A stretch of 48,009 bases of DNA from a virus, in the IMG/VR virus record IMGVR_UViG_3300008110_007590, positions 1-48,009 of that record; one strand, written 5' to 3'. This document shows, in pieces, positions 38,901 to 45,860 of the stretch; positions within the stretch are counted from its first letter, which is position 1; the number at the start of each line of letters is the position of its first letter. Below the pieces are notes generated by a model, which worked only from the letters and a program-made list of their open reading frames with translations, was not told where the DNA came from and ran no database searches. Made by a program: the position numbers and the translations under genes.

Positions 38901-39031
38901 AACTGATTGGTAAAGTTAACAAAATTAGAACACTTACTGGTATTAAAAGTAAAACACCTGTTGCATCCGAAACATTAAATAAAGCAGTAGAAAAAGTAAG
39001 AAGAAGAACTGATGTGGGTAAGGTAAAATGA
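35999..39031 (+). CDS. 1010-residue mosaic protein with a nucleotidyltransferase domain
   Basis: Residues ~53-230 are a NadM/cytidylyltransferase-type domain: FGRYNPPTVGHE gives TxGH with His69, and SGTKMRE (196-202) replaces ISxTxxR. Residues ~250-355 are a very basic helical region (MKRAMIMRRYQSRIELARKR). Residues ~640-710 hold WFKDKWVRMDTKGNIKGDCA, a unit seen alone in other phage proteins; ~840-1010 include FHFTRSGKLKKGDADLDGSG and NPELWSRAKALAKSKF. A KEDL motif occurs four times (Glu236, 357, 463, 630), each encoded by AAAGAAGATCT, and may mark cleavage by a prohead protease. Likely an internal head protein. The polyprotein idea is inference. Confidence 0.62.
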   Translation: MSDQNKDNNQNTQVSSKKLKTTVVKDVISKSRTMTGSKPDQITINPIQEEKEKTAVMAFGRYNPPTVGHEKLIHKVESVASEHKGDAHIIASHSEGNGKNPLPKEKKVGYLKKVVKPTTSVSSSDKEHPSFLHQAKKLHDAGYHHLVMVAGSDRVDDYHKKLHQYNGKEGHYNFKSIKVVSAGHRDPDAEGTEGMSGTKMREHARSGNMKAFKSGLPKALHSHAEEIADHIKSIKEDLDDLFDELFTEEEQLDEITLQQRMKRAMIMRRYQSRIELARKRSMLRRANTKVITNRARKLAIKKMKSKLAGGRDPESLSAAEKQRIENIVSKRKAAIRRLAMRLVPQVRKKESRRFTKEDLDISNLLESYEFLNAIYDVVIEDIDRSNTHKREWGTSSLTKIYKNDTPGEKEIEEAKKEIAVEDDVTLAVNAVKNRYNPDFFKRMREKDALDKEIEMAAKENVKEDLDNVFDEQFGKNREAVPRSGQERKDIDLVVRKGEDRKTDDRPYRHQAIKKQIIDEQPEASFGKGPPSNMSSPSNDTAKQALKLPKATIPDFKSKIPLKLPNVNDYTPDMFKSEAYGKGYKSPWEKIEKARPGIGKKIDTAAAALKQNAADYQAIIDKENKKKEVKEDLRQWFKDKWVRMDTKGNIKGDCAREPGEGKPKCLPIAKARAMDKDDRALAARRKRREDPVADRPGKGGAPINVRTEEVEMTPSGQVTFGSYTTKHFDICPSAVKLYTGIENKTQMSHLAVENMMLHDLLFRLEKQVVAIGHSDKDDIEKAEHIADLIMTNAKRMGLEKEHSYIEDPHLKTIRDLNKTQSEAANPAQQAAIAIALIKAGKKKGKNPGPQKEENNIKETKSAPKGFHFTRSGKLKKGDADLDGSGGKMLRSDPLDKLRSKIPPVSEEIINEKNKPTNPELWSRAKALAKSKFDVYPSAYANGWAAKWYKSKGGGWKSTNEETLNELSNELIGKVNKIRTLTGIKSKTPVASETLNKAVEKVRRRTDVGKVK
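36701..37893 (+). repeat. four copies of an 11-bp direct repeat inside the mosaic gene
   Basis: AAAGAAGATCT occurs at 36701, 37064, 37382 and 37883, always in the same frame, encoding KEDL. The spacing is irregular (about 320-500 bp), each copy near a change in local composition between domains. Confidence 0.7.
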
Positions 39032-39342
39032 TTACTTTTAGAGAATTTTTAGATCAATTAAATGAAGCTCTTACTTTAAGACAGAAGACTGCTGAACTTA
39101 AAGTAAAAAGAAAGAATGTTCTGGTTAAAGATATATCCAACTTTCAAGAACCAGAGCATAAGGTACACACTACTGCTTCTAAAGATGGTAATAAAGAATA
39201 CTTTAAAGATAAAATACGTGCTAAAAATAAACACGATGCAATTTTTAAAACACAAATGAAATACCATAAAATGGGATATAAAGTGCATGATGTATCTCAT
39301 AAAGGTATAGTAAAAGAGAAAAATAAAAATGAAAACCTTTAA
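39028..39342 (+). CDS. small basic capsid-targeted protein
   Basis: A 104-residue protein, ATGA overlap with the mosaic gene. MITFREFLDQLNEA is a T4-like capsid-targeting sequence, cleavage predicted after LNE (residue 13). The mature part is strongly basic (LRQKTAELKVKRKNVLVK, KDKIRAKNKHDAIFKTQMK), consistent with a DNA-condensing internal head protein or injected protein. No enzyme motif visible. It overlaps the next gene by 14 nt. Confidence 0.6.
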   Translation: MITFREFLDQLNEALTLRQKTAELKVKRKNVLVKDISNFQEPEHKVHTTASKDGNKEYFKDKIRAKNKHDAIFKTQMKYHKMGYKVHDVSHKGIVKEKNKNENL

Positions 39343-39709
39343 AGAACATTCAGAAGAAAATGGCTGTCTATTAGATGAGGAAATGGAAATTCATGAACTC
39401 ATCGAAGAAGATTTTGTTGTATCAGGTGATGAGCTTTACGAAGACTGGAACGAAATAGAAGAAGAAGCAGAACACGGTGGACGTAAAGTTAAATTAGGTA
39501 AACCATTCCTTACACCAGATGGACCAAAAAAGAGAGCTGTTTACGTTAGAAATGATAAAGGTAACGTAGTTAAGGTTAACTTTGGTGATCCTAATATGAG
39601 AATTAAAAAGAATATACCTGCACGTAGAAGATCATTCCGTGCAAGACATAATTGTGATAGTCCAGGTCCTAGACATAAAGCTAGATATTGGAGTTGTAAA
39701 GCGTGGTAA
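39329..39709 (+). CDS. capsid-targeted protein with C-terminal RARHNC..YWSCK motif
   Basis: A 126-residue protein. MKTFKEHSEENGCLLDEE resembles a capsid-targeting sequence, though less strictly (candidate cleavage after LDE). Residues ~15-55 are very acidic, then GGRKVKLGKPFLTPDGPKKR and YVRNDKGNVVKVNFGDPNM lead to a basic end SFRARHNCDSPG and ARYWSCKAW. I recall this paired-Cys C-terminal motif from many marine phage proteins; it may bind zinc or form a disulfide. Function unknown. Confidence 0.6.
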   Translation: MKTFKEHSEENGCLLDEEMEIHELIEEDFVVSGDELYEDWNEIEEEAEHGGRKVKLGKPFLTPDGPKKRAVYVRNDKGNVVKVNFGDPNMRIKKNIPARRRSFRARHNCDSPGPRHKARYWSCKAW

Positions 39710-39885
39710 CGTTTAAACAATTTATATCAGAATTATCAGTTCCAGCTGGAACTACAGGAAAAAGAAAAACATGGAATCCTCCTATGGTAGGAATTCGTAT
39801 GGCATCAGGTAAAATAGAAAGACACCCACCAGGTAAAAGTTCAAGCTCCGGAGGCGGGAACGGCGGTGGCAACGGAGGAACTTAA
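39703..39885 (+). CDS. capsid-targeted small protein with a Gly-rich tail
   Basis: A 60-residue protein with a GTG start that overlaps the previous stop. MVTFKQFISEL is a capsid-targeting sequence (cleavage after ISE, residue 10). The mature part is SVPAGTTGKRKTWNPPM, then a basic segment and GGGNGGGNGGT. Similar small proteins occur in marine T4-like phages beside the Dps-like gene. The stop overlaps the Dps-like start (TAATG). Confidence 0.6.
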   Translation: MVTFKQFISELSVPAGTTGKRKTWNPPMVGIRMASGKIERHPPGKSSSSGGGNGGGNGGT

Positions 39886-40322
39886 TGGAACAGCTTATTG
39901 AAAAACTAAAAATATTACATGCATCTAATTTTTCATTCTATCTTAAATTGCATTTCTTTCATTGGAATGTAGAGGGTCCAAACTTCCCTCAATATCATGA
40001 ATTATTTGGTGATCTTTATTCAGATGTTCATGGTAGTGTAGATAATTATGCAGAGCATCTTAGAGCATTACAAGCATATGCACCTGGTTCTCTAGGTAGA
40101 TTTTCAGCACTCAGTGTAGTAAGTGATCAATTTGAAACACTCCCTGCTAGTCAGATGATAAGAGTTGCTATGGAAGATAATACTAAAGTGATGTTTTTAA
40201 TTGGTGAATTAGATAAACTTGCTAATGAAGCAGGTGAGATAGGTCTTTCCAATTTCCTTCAAGGTCGTATGGAAATTCATAGAAAACACCAATGGATGTT
40301 AAGAGCAACATCTAAACAATAA
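39885..40322 (+). CDS. Dps-like ferritin-fold protein
   Basis: A 145-residue four-helix protein. LKLHFFHWNVEGPNFPQYHE contains the Dps-type first His ligand, and DVHGSVDNYAEHLRALQ the D..AE.lRAL ferroxidase segment; EDNTKVMFLIGELDKLANEAG and GRMEIHRKHQWMLRA are helices 3 and 4. Dps proteins oxidise and store iron and can protect DNA. Marine T4-like phages encode members of unknown timing. Here it is embedded among packaged-protein genes, so protection of DNA during packaging or ejection is plausible. Confidence 0.72.
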   Translation: MEQLIEKLKILHASNFSFYLKLHFFHWNVEGPNFPQYHELFGDLYSDVHGSVDNYAEHLRALQAYAPGSLGRFSALSVVSDQFETLPASQMIRVAMEDNTKVMFLIGELDKLANEAGEIGLSNFLQGRMEIHRKHQWMLRATSKQ

Positions 40323-40347
40323 TTAGTACATTAGATACTATAGAATC

Positions 40348-40355
40348 CATAAATA
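40348..40355 (+). promoter_or_regulatory. late-promoter-like CATAAATA plus leader hairpin
   Basis: CATAAATA lies 42 bp before ATG 40397. The leader contains GTAGAA (40360-40365) / TTCTAC (40374-40379), a small hairpin just ahead of the AAAGGAG ribosome site. Confidence 0.45.
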
Positions 40356-40396
40356 CTGGGTAGAAGTCTGTAATTCTACTCAAAGGAGAAAATCAA

Positions 40397-41239
40397 ATGT
40401 CACAATGGAAAAACGACGACTCAGCAGCAAATTCAGTGCTGTGGGCAGGTACAGGATTTAATCTTGCACCTAATTCTTCAAATAGAACTGCTCTATTTGG
40501 TAACGTAACAGCCGATGCTATTGTTAGCGGATTAACAGTAGGTCAATTTGGTGTTGATACTACAGAAATTGGTGTTGGTTCTGGTGGTGTTATTCAGATT
40601 ATTGTAACTAATGCAGGTTCTGGTTATACTTCTAACTCTACTGTTACTTTCACAGGTGGTGGCGGTTCAAGTGCTGCAGCTACTGGTACAGCAAACAATA
40701 CTGGTAAGATTGGTGGATCAAATATCAGCAATGCTGGTTCATCTTATGAAACTAATCCTTCTATTACTTTTGCTGCTCCAACTGCAAATACTTTTAATGC
40801 TAACTCTGCAGTAACTGGTGGTACTGGTGGTGGTGCAAATAGTACTATTGCATTAGGTTCTGCTGGTGCATTTGTTGCAGGCGATCCTGTAACTTATACT
40901 GTAGCATCTGGTAATACAGCAGTTGGTGGTCTTACATCAGGCACTAAGTACTACATTCAGTTTGCAAATTCAACTGTTGTAGCACTTGCTACTACTTCAG
41001 GTGGTTCAAGAATCACGCTTACAAAGGGTCTAACAGAAACTGGTCACACTCTACAAGGTGATACAGCAACAGGTGCAGCCGTTGTTGGTGGTGGTAGCAA
41101 TAAGGGTATTGCACACGCTGGTTGGGTAGTACGTACAGTAGGTTCTGGTAACCGTGCTGGACGTGTTCAGTATGAAACACTAGTTGCAATGGGCTCAATG
41201 TCTGGTGACGGCGAAGATTCAGTACTTCCTGATTCTTGA
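40397..41239 (+). CDS. virion structural protein with Ig-like beta repeats
   Basis: A 280-residue protein. It opens with SQWKNDDSAANSVLWAGTGF, a common start of marine T4-like structural proteins. Residues ~65-135 contain repeated strands with the VTNAGSGYTSNSTVTFTGGG motif, and a second half-repeat ISNAGSSYETNPSITF. The end, HAGWVVRTVGSGNRAGRVQYE, is conserved in relatives. Probably a decoration or tail-associated protein; location unknown. It has its own late promoter. Confidence 0.68.
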   Translation: MSQWKNDDSAANSVLWAGTGFNLAPNSSNRTALFGNVTADAIVSGLTVGQFGVDTTEIGVGSGGVIQIIVTNAGSGYTSNSTVTFTGGGGSSAAATGTANNTGKIGGSNISNAGSSYETNPSITFAAPTANTFNANSAVTGGTGGGANSTIALGSAGAFVAGDPVTYTVASGNTAVGGLTSGTKYYIQFANSTVVALATTSGGSRITLTKGLTETGHTLQGDTATGAAVVGGGSNKGIAHAGWVVRTVGSGNRAGRVQYETLVAMGSMSGDGEDSVLPDS

Positions 41240-41261
41240 TAACTAATATAGAGGGTGACTA

Positions 41262-42413
41262 ATGCCTAAGATTTCAGAACTAAACGCTATAACAAGCGTT
41301 GCTAATACAGACCTACTAATGGTAGTTCATGATCCAGGTGGGTCACCCTCTACTAATAAAGTTACACTTACTAATTTTGCTACCAGTGTAACTAATAGTT
41401 TAAATTACGCTAACAGTACAGTTAGAGGTACTATAAAAGTTGGTGATGGATTAACTATCTCTAACGGTGTTTTATCTGCAAACACACTTTCTATTTTACC
41501 TTCTTCAAACACAAATGAAGGTTACTTGTTAAGTTGGGATGATCAAGTCAATAGTGCAATATGGTCAGCTTTTTCTGGTGTGCAAGACTATACTCTTGTT
41601 AATTCCTCTAACACTTATCTTGCAGAAAAACATGATTATATTGTATTTGCTGACCCTAATAATATAAGTCAAGATATAAGAATAATTTTACCAGATAGTG
41701 CATCTTCACCTGCTGCAATCTCCGGTAAAAGTTATTTTATAAAAAATATTAATGATGGTGGTCAATATAAAGTAAAAGTTACTACTTTTTCCGGTAACGC
41801 ATACGGTAGCAATTATATTGAAAACCCAGTAACAGGCACTTTTGTTTCTACATATGATTTAATTGGAAAGGGTGCTGGCGATGAGTGGATTTTTGATGGG
41901 TCAGTATGGCGTCATATTAACACACAAAGAGCTGTACCTATATTTTATACATCAGTTGACACTTACGCGCAAGTAGCAGTTAAAAATGCTAGTGCAAGTA
42001 ATAATGCATCTACAGATGTAGTTATGTATAATGATATAGGTGATATAGATGGTGATGCAGGTCCTTATATTGATATAGGTATTAATAGTAGTAATTATAG
42101 TAATTCCAGTTATAGCATAGGTGGTCCTAATGATTCTTATGTTTATAATAAAGGTGGTGATCTAACTATCGGTACTGCAAATACAGGTACTTCATTAATA
42201 TTACATGCTGGTGGTACTACCAATGTAGATTCTAAAATGGTAATTAATTCTACTGCTGTATCTGTTAATACTTCTATATCGTTTATACTACCCTTAGCTA
42301 CTAAAGCTAATAACTCTGTAGGTATTGCAGGTCAAGCCAGCTGGGATAGTAATAATATTTACATATGTGTTGGAACTAATAGTTGGAAAAAAGTAGCATT
42401 AAGCGATTTCTAA
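41262..42413 (+). CDS. fibre-like virion structural protein
   Basis: A 383-residue beta-rich protein. MPKISELNAITSVANTDLLM is the standard opening of fibre or baseplate-associated proteins in marine T4-like phages (SEL..I..V...DLL.VV). The middle is Ser/Asn/Thr-rich, with DYTLVNSSNTYLAEKHDYI and SYFIKNINDGGQYKVKV resembling a repeated fibre domain. A GAGGGTG ribosome site precedes ATG 41262. Likely a fibre or head/tail fibril. Confidence 0.62.
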   Translation: MPKISELNAITSVANTDLLMVVHDPGGSPSTNKVTLTNFATSVTNSLNYANSTVRGTIKVGDGLTISNGVLSANTLSILPSSNTNEGYLLSWDDQVNSAIWSAFSGVQDYTLVNSSNTYLAEKHDYIVFADPNNISQDIRIILPDSASSPAAISGKSYFIKNINDGGQYKVKVTTFSGNAYGSNYIENPVTGTFVSTYDLIGKGAGDEWIFDGSVWRHINTQRAVPIFYTSVDTYAQVAVKNASASNNASTDVVMYNDIGDIDGDAGPYIDIGINSSNYSNSSYSIGGPNDSYVYNKGGDLTIGTANTGTSLILHAGGTTNVDSKMVINSTAVSVNTSISFILPLATKANNSVGIAGQASWDSNNIYICVGTNSWKKVALSDF

Positions 42414-42416
42414 TAT

Positions 42417-42809
42417 ATGATTGATAAACTTGACGAATTTAATTTTTTATTATTTGCTGCTAGACACTACGATAATCCACAGTGCTATGATACTGTAGAA
42501 TTCTATGATGATCTAAAGAGAATTAAGTATATTAAGAGACTTCTTAATAGATACGTTGAAGAAGGTGATTTGAAAGAACGTCTTATTTTAAACCATATTA
42601 CTATATTATGCAACGTTTTTGGTCCACAAGCCACAGTAAAAATGCTCTTTTTAAAGTGTAAAGGAATGGAATCTCAACTTAAATCCTTTCTAGTTTTTCT
42701 AAACCTTTTACCAGAAACTATACAGAATATTGGTGTTGAAAATAGAACAATAAATACTAAAGATATTGTAGTAGATGAAAGAATACTAAACGAACTAAGG
42801 AAAATCTGA
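42417..42809 (+). CDS. conserved T4-like hypothetical protein
   Basis: A 130-residue, mostly helical protein. YDTVEFYDDLKRIKYIKRLL and YVEEGDLKERLILNHITILC are its core, with NVFGPQATVKMLFLKC next. I recall this family from marine T4-like phages as a conserved protein without a function. It starts 3 nt after the fibre gene and shares one nucleotide with the next gene (42809), so it belongs to the structural transcript. Confidence 0.6.
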   Translation: MIDKLDEFNFLLFAARHYDNPQCYDTVEFYDDLKRIKYIKRLLNRYVEEGDLKERLILNHITILCNVFGPQATVKMLFLKCKGMESQLKSFLVFLNLLPETIQNIGVENRTINTKDIVVDERILNELRKI

Positions 42810-43306
42810 TGGTAGTTGATACATTTTTAGTATATCAATTCATTAAAAAACTTATTACACCTTTTGATAAGATGCCAGCATATGACAGAGGTCTTATTGA
42901 TGACAAGGGTAATTTTCTAAGAGATAGAAAGTATTTTTCTCCTGATGATAAGAAAGCATTGGGATTTTTTGATACTATGGTAATTAATTTAAAAAAACTT
43001 ATTGCTAAAGTCCCAGGTGGTAGTACAAGAATAGCTACTATGGCAGCAGCTTTGTTACTTCTCAGAACTGCTCCTATTAAGAAAATGAATGAAGAAACAT
43101 TTATTAATGGTATGTTTGGTTTAGAAGATCAACTTAAGACTACTATGGAAGAATTAAGATTAGCAGAACTTGCAGAAGATCATGCTCCAGTCAATACAGT
43201 AGCAGGTATTGCTGGGCTTACACCAGACACACTAGGTGTTCCTGTAAAAGCGGCTAGAAAGTATAAAAGAAGAAATATTATATTGGCGCCAATATTACGT
43301 AGGTAA
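42809..43306 (+). CDS. conserved T4-like hypothetical protein
   Basis: A 165-residue protein. The N-terminal VYQFIKKLITPFDKMPAYDR then GLIDDKGNFLRDRKYFS is conserved in marine T4-like phages. A hydrophobic segment (IATMAAALLLLRTAPI, ~100-115) may touch the membrane or pack in the virion. The basic C-terminus ends ILAPILRR. The assignment is by memory of a family without a function. Overlaps the upstream gene by one base. Confidence 0.6.
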   Translation: MVVDTFLVYQFIKKLITPFDKMPAYDRGLIDDKGNFLRDRKYFSPDDKKALGFFDTMVINLKKLIAKVPGGSTRIATMAAALLLLRTAPIKKMNEETFINGMFGLEDQLKTTMEELRLAELAEDHAPVNTVAGIAGLTPDTLGVPVKAARKYKRRNIILAPILRR

Positions 43307-43312
43307 TACACT

Positions 43313-44074
43313 ATGATAAAAGATCTAGACTTTATTCAACGTAGTTTATTGTTTGCACGTCTTTCCGAAATATCTTACTTAGATCAAAAGAAGGTTACTA
43401 AAGAAGCTAAGAAGCTTGGATTCGATCAAGTAGAATATTATGATGTAGATGGTGCACAAAGTTATAGATTTCAAAACAAAACAGATTGTGTAATATCCTG
43501 CCGTGGTACACAACCTACTCAATGGAACGATATTAAAGCAGATCTTCGTGCATGGCCTGTAATATCAGAAACAGTTTCAAGAGTTCATAAAGGATTTAAG
43601 AAGGAAGTTGATGATCTTTGGCCACTGGTAAAAGAAGATATTCAAAGTCTTGATTCATCCACTACACTTTGGTTCTGTGGTCATTCACTAGGTGCTGCAA
43701 TGGCAACTATTATGGCGAGCAGATGTCTATTTGATAAGTCATTAGCAGACCCGGAAGAACTCTACACATATGGTTCACCAAGAGTTGGTTGGCCAAAATA
43801 TGCTAACTCATTGGGTGTAAAACATCATAGATGGGTTAATAATAACGATATCGTTACAAGAGTGCCATTTACCATTATGGGTTACAAGCACCACGGTACT
43901 GAACATTATCTTAATGCATATGGTAAGTTAAGAAATCCTACTGGATGGCAAAGAATAAAAGATCGTTTTAGAGGAATGAGAGATGGTCTTAAAAAAGGTA
44001 AGATTGATAACTTTGCTGATCATAGTATAACAGAATATGCAAATTATATCGAGAAAATATCTAAGGAAAAATAA
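43313..44074 (+). CDS. class 3 lipase-like alpha/beta hydrolase
   Basis: A 253-residue protein. WFCGHSLGAAMATIMASRC gives the nucleophile Ser125 in GHSLG; LYTYGSPRVGWP is the class 3 lipase segment, NNNDIVTRVPF provides the Asp and HHGTEHYL the His. DCVISCRGTQPTQWNDIKADL is the oxyanion/fold region. No signal peptide, so it acts in the cytoplasm or inside the virion unless released with lysis. It directly precedes the spanin pair (TAATG at 44072), which suggests a lysis or membrane-lipid role. Confidence 0.75.
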   Translation: MIKDLDFIQRSLLFARLSEISYLDQKKVTKEAKKLGFDQVEYYDVDGAQSYRFQNKTDCVISCRGTQPTQWNDIKADLRAWPVISETVSRVHKGFKKEVDDLWPLVKEDIQSLDSSTTLWFCGHSLGAAMATIMASRCLFDKSLADPEELYTYGSPRVGWPKYANSLGVKHHRWVNNNDIVTRVPFTIMGYKHHGTEHYLNAYGKLRNPTGWQRIKDRFRGMRDGLKKGKIDNFADHSITEYANYIEKISKEK

Positions 44075-44478
44075 TGGCATTCTTAAGTTTCTTTATGGGT
44101 AATAGAATAGGGCAGATAATTGGTATAGTAGTTTTACTATCCAGCTCTTTCTTTACCTGGTTAGCAATTCATGATCATAATTTATGGAATGAGGCTACCG
44201 AGAAGTTTAATATGATGCAGCAAGAACTCTTCAACAAAAAAGAAGAAGAGTTCAAGGAAAAGACAGAAACTATCAAAACTAATGCTGATCGTATAAGAGA
44301 AATTATTGCACAGCAAGAAGCTGATGCAAAGAAACAACTAGATGAAATTGAAAAGAAAGCAGATGAAGAGTCAAAACCAAAGACTCCTACAACTGCACCA
44401 GTATCAGATGATGCAGTTCCATACCTTAAGAGTATTGTAAAACAGCTAGATGCAGCTTATGGTGAGAAAAAGAAATGA
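44074..44478 (+). CDS. i-spanin-like inner-membrane protein (Rz-like)
   Basis: A 134-residue protein with one N-terminal membrane helix (~12-32, IGQIIGIVVLLSSSFFTWLA) and a long charged coiled coil (~40-100), then a short Pro/Thr-rich and helical end. This is the topology of Rz. The next gene starts within its stop (ATGA) and encodes a lipoprotein, the usual Rz/Rz1 arrangement. Together they would fuse inner and outer membranes at the last lysis step. Confidence 0.65.
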   Translation: MAFLSFFMGNRIGQIIGIVVLLSSSFFTWLAIHDHNLWNEATEKFNMMQQELFNKKEEEFKEKTETIKTNADRIREIIAQQEADAKKQLDEIEKKADEESKPKTPTTAPVSDDAVPYLKSIVKQLDAAYGEKKK

Positions 44479-44753
44479 AAAGATTAATTTTATTATTTCC
44501 ATTATTATTAACCGGATGTTCACAGACAGCTGTACAATTACTAGCACCAGAATATAAAATTGTTAAAGCACCAGATGATATGTATACATGCCCGGTAGAA
44601 ACTAAGTTTCCTAAAGCTGATACTTTGACTAATAAACAAGTTGGAGCTCTTATCCTAAAACTGCAAAAGAATAATGTAACCTGCAAACAAAAACTTGATG
44701 CAGTTAAGCAGTTTTACGATGATGCAGAAAAAACTGTCAACGAACAAAAATAA
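44475..44753 (+). CDS. o-spanin-like outer-membrane lipoprotein (Rz1-like)
   Basis: A 92-residue protein with a lipobox LLLTGC (Cys at 15) after a short signal sequence. The mature part has a Pro-containing linker (KAPDDMYTCPVETKFPKADT), two further cysteines and a helical end (KLDAVKQFYDDAEKTVNEQK). It overlaps the i-spanin-like gene by 4 nt. After processing it would be anchored in the outer membrane and pair with the i-spanin coil. Longer than lambda Rz1, as in many phages of this group. Confidence 0.68.
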   Translation: MKRLILLFPLLLTGCSQTAVQLLAPEYKIVKAPDDMYTCPVETKFPKADTLTNKQVGALILKLQKNNVTCKQKLDAVKQFYDDAEKTVNEQK

Positions 44754-44756
44754 CAG

Positions 44757-44784
44757 TTGCATTTCTCTATAGTTACTCTATAAT
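44757..44784 (+). promoter_or_regulatory. sigma70-like promoter for the primase operon
   Basis: TTGCAT (44757-44762), a 16-bp spacer and a perfect TATAAT (44779-44784). The start is predicted near 44791, about 23 nt before ATG 44814. It divides late lysis genes from replication genes. Confidence 0.7.
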
Positions 44785-44813
44785 ACTACTGTCCCATCAA
44801 AGGAATAGTAATA

Positions 44814-45860
44814 ATGAGTATATTGTGGATTGATCAGAAATACGCTTCGTTACTTGGAACGCAATTACAGCAGTTTAAAGTAAAGAAAACTAAACCTTAT
44901 ATTGCACAGTTTAGATGTCCGTTATGTGGTGATTCTGCCACTAATCGTTTTAAAACACGTGGACATTTCTATGAACATAAAGGTCATATTAACTTCAAGT
45001 GTTTTAACTGTGGTGCTAGTACCACTTTAAATAACTTTATGAAATCTCAGAATACCACCTTACATACCGAATACCGGTTGGAAGTTTTAAAAGAGACGGG
45101 TGGTGCAAATAACAACATAGATAATTTTTTCGTACCTGCTATCGAGAAATTCTCTAGCAGGCGTATAGATTCTTTTGATCCTTTTAAAGAATTATCTAAG
45201 ATTTCACAGTTAAAACCTAATCACCCAGCAAAAATCTATGTACAAGAGAGAAAAATTCCTCCGAATACTCATTATCGAATTTACTACTCGCCTACATACT
45301 ACTACTGGGTAAACTCGATACTGCCAGGCAAGTTTAGCGAAAAAGCATTAGCACTTGATGAGCCACGTATAGTTTTCCCATTCATTGATTCAAAGGGTTA
45401 TGTTTTCGGTTTTACTGGTAGATCGCTTAGTAAGACCACGAACATGCGTTATTCTACAATTATCTTAGACGAGACAAAAGAAAAGGTATTTGGACTAGAT
45501 TCTATCGATAAGACTAAAAAGGTCTACGTAGTTGAAGGTCCAATTGATAGTCTTTTCTTAGATAATTGTATTGCAATGGCAGGCTCTGATATTAACTTGA
45601 ATAATATAACAGATAGAGATAAAATAGTAGTAGTATATGATAATGAACCACGAAACAAAGAAATTGTTAAGAAGATTTCAAAAGCCGTGGATCAAGGCTA
45701 TAATGTCTGTATCTGGCCAGAATTTATTGAATACAAAGATATAAATGATATGGTTTTAAAGCAGGGTCTATCTGGTCCTGCTATTCAATCTATTATTGAT
45801 TCTAATACGTTTTCAGGTCTTGCTGCAAAGATGAGACTACAACAGTGGAGTAAAGTCTAA
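44814..45860 (+). CDS. T4 gp61-type DNA primase
   Basis: A 348-residue protein. An N-terminal zinc ribbon is visible (C35-x2-C38 in RCPLCGD, and C63-x2-C66 in FKCFNCG). The Toprim core has VYVVEGPIDSLF with Glu241 and VVYDNEP with Asp276. This matches the primase subunit of the T4 primosome, which makes RNA primers with the gp41 helicase. It has AAAGGAATAGTAATA upstream and a sigma70-like promoter, so early or middle expression. Overlaps the next gene by one base. Confidence 0.85.
   Translation: MSILWIDQKYASLLGTQLQQFKVKKTKPYIAQFRCPLCGDSATNRFKTRGHFYEHKGHINFKCFNCGASTTLNNFMKSQNTTLHTEYRLEVLKETGGANNNIDNFFVPAIEKFSSRRIDSFDPFKELSKISQLKPNHPAKIYVQERKIPPNTHYRIYYSPTYYYWVNSILPGKFSEKALALDEPRIVFPFIDSKGYVFGFTGRSLSKTTNMRYSTIILDETKEKVFGLDSIDKTKKVYVVEGPIDSLFLDNCIAMAGSDINLNNITDRDKIVVVYDNEPRNKEIVKKISKAVDQGYNVCIWPEFIEYKDINDMVLKQGLSGPAIQSIIDSNTFSGLAAKMRLQQWSKV

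Noticed and set aside
37843-38922. Minus-strand ORFs opposite the mosaic gene
   Set aside because: Antisense shadows rich in Leu/Ser created by the Lys/Asp-rich sense frame; no ribosome sites.
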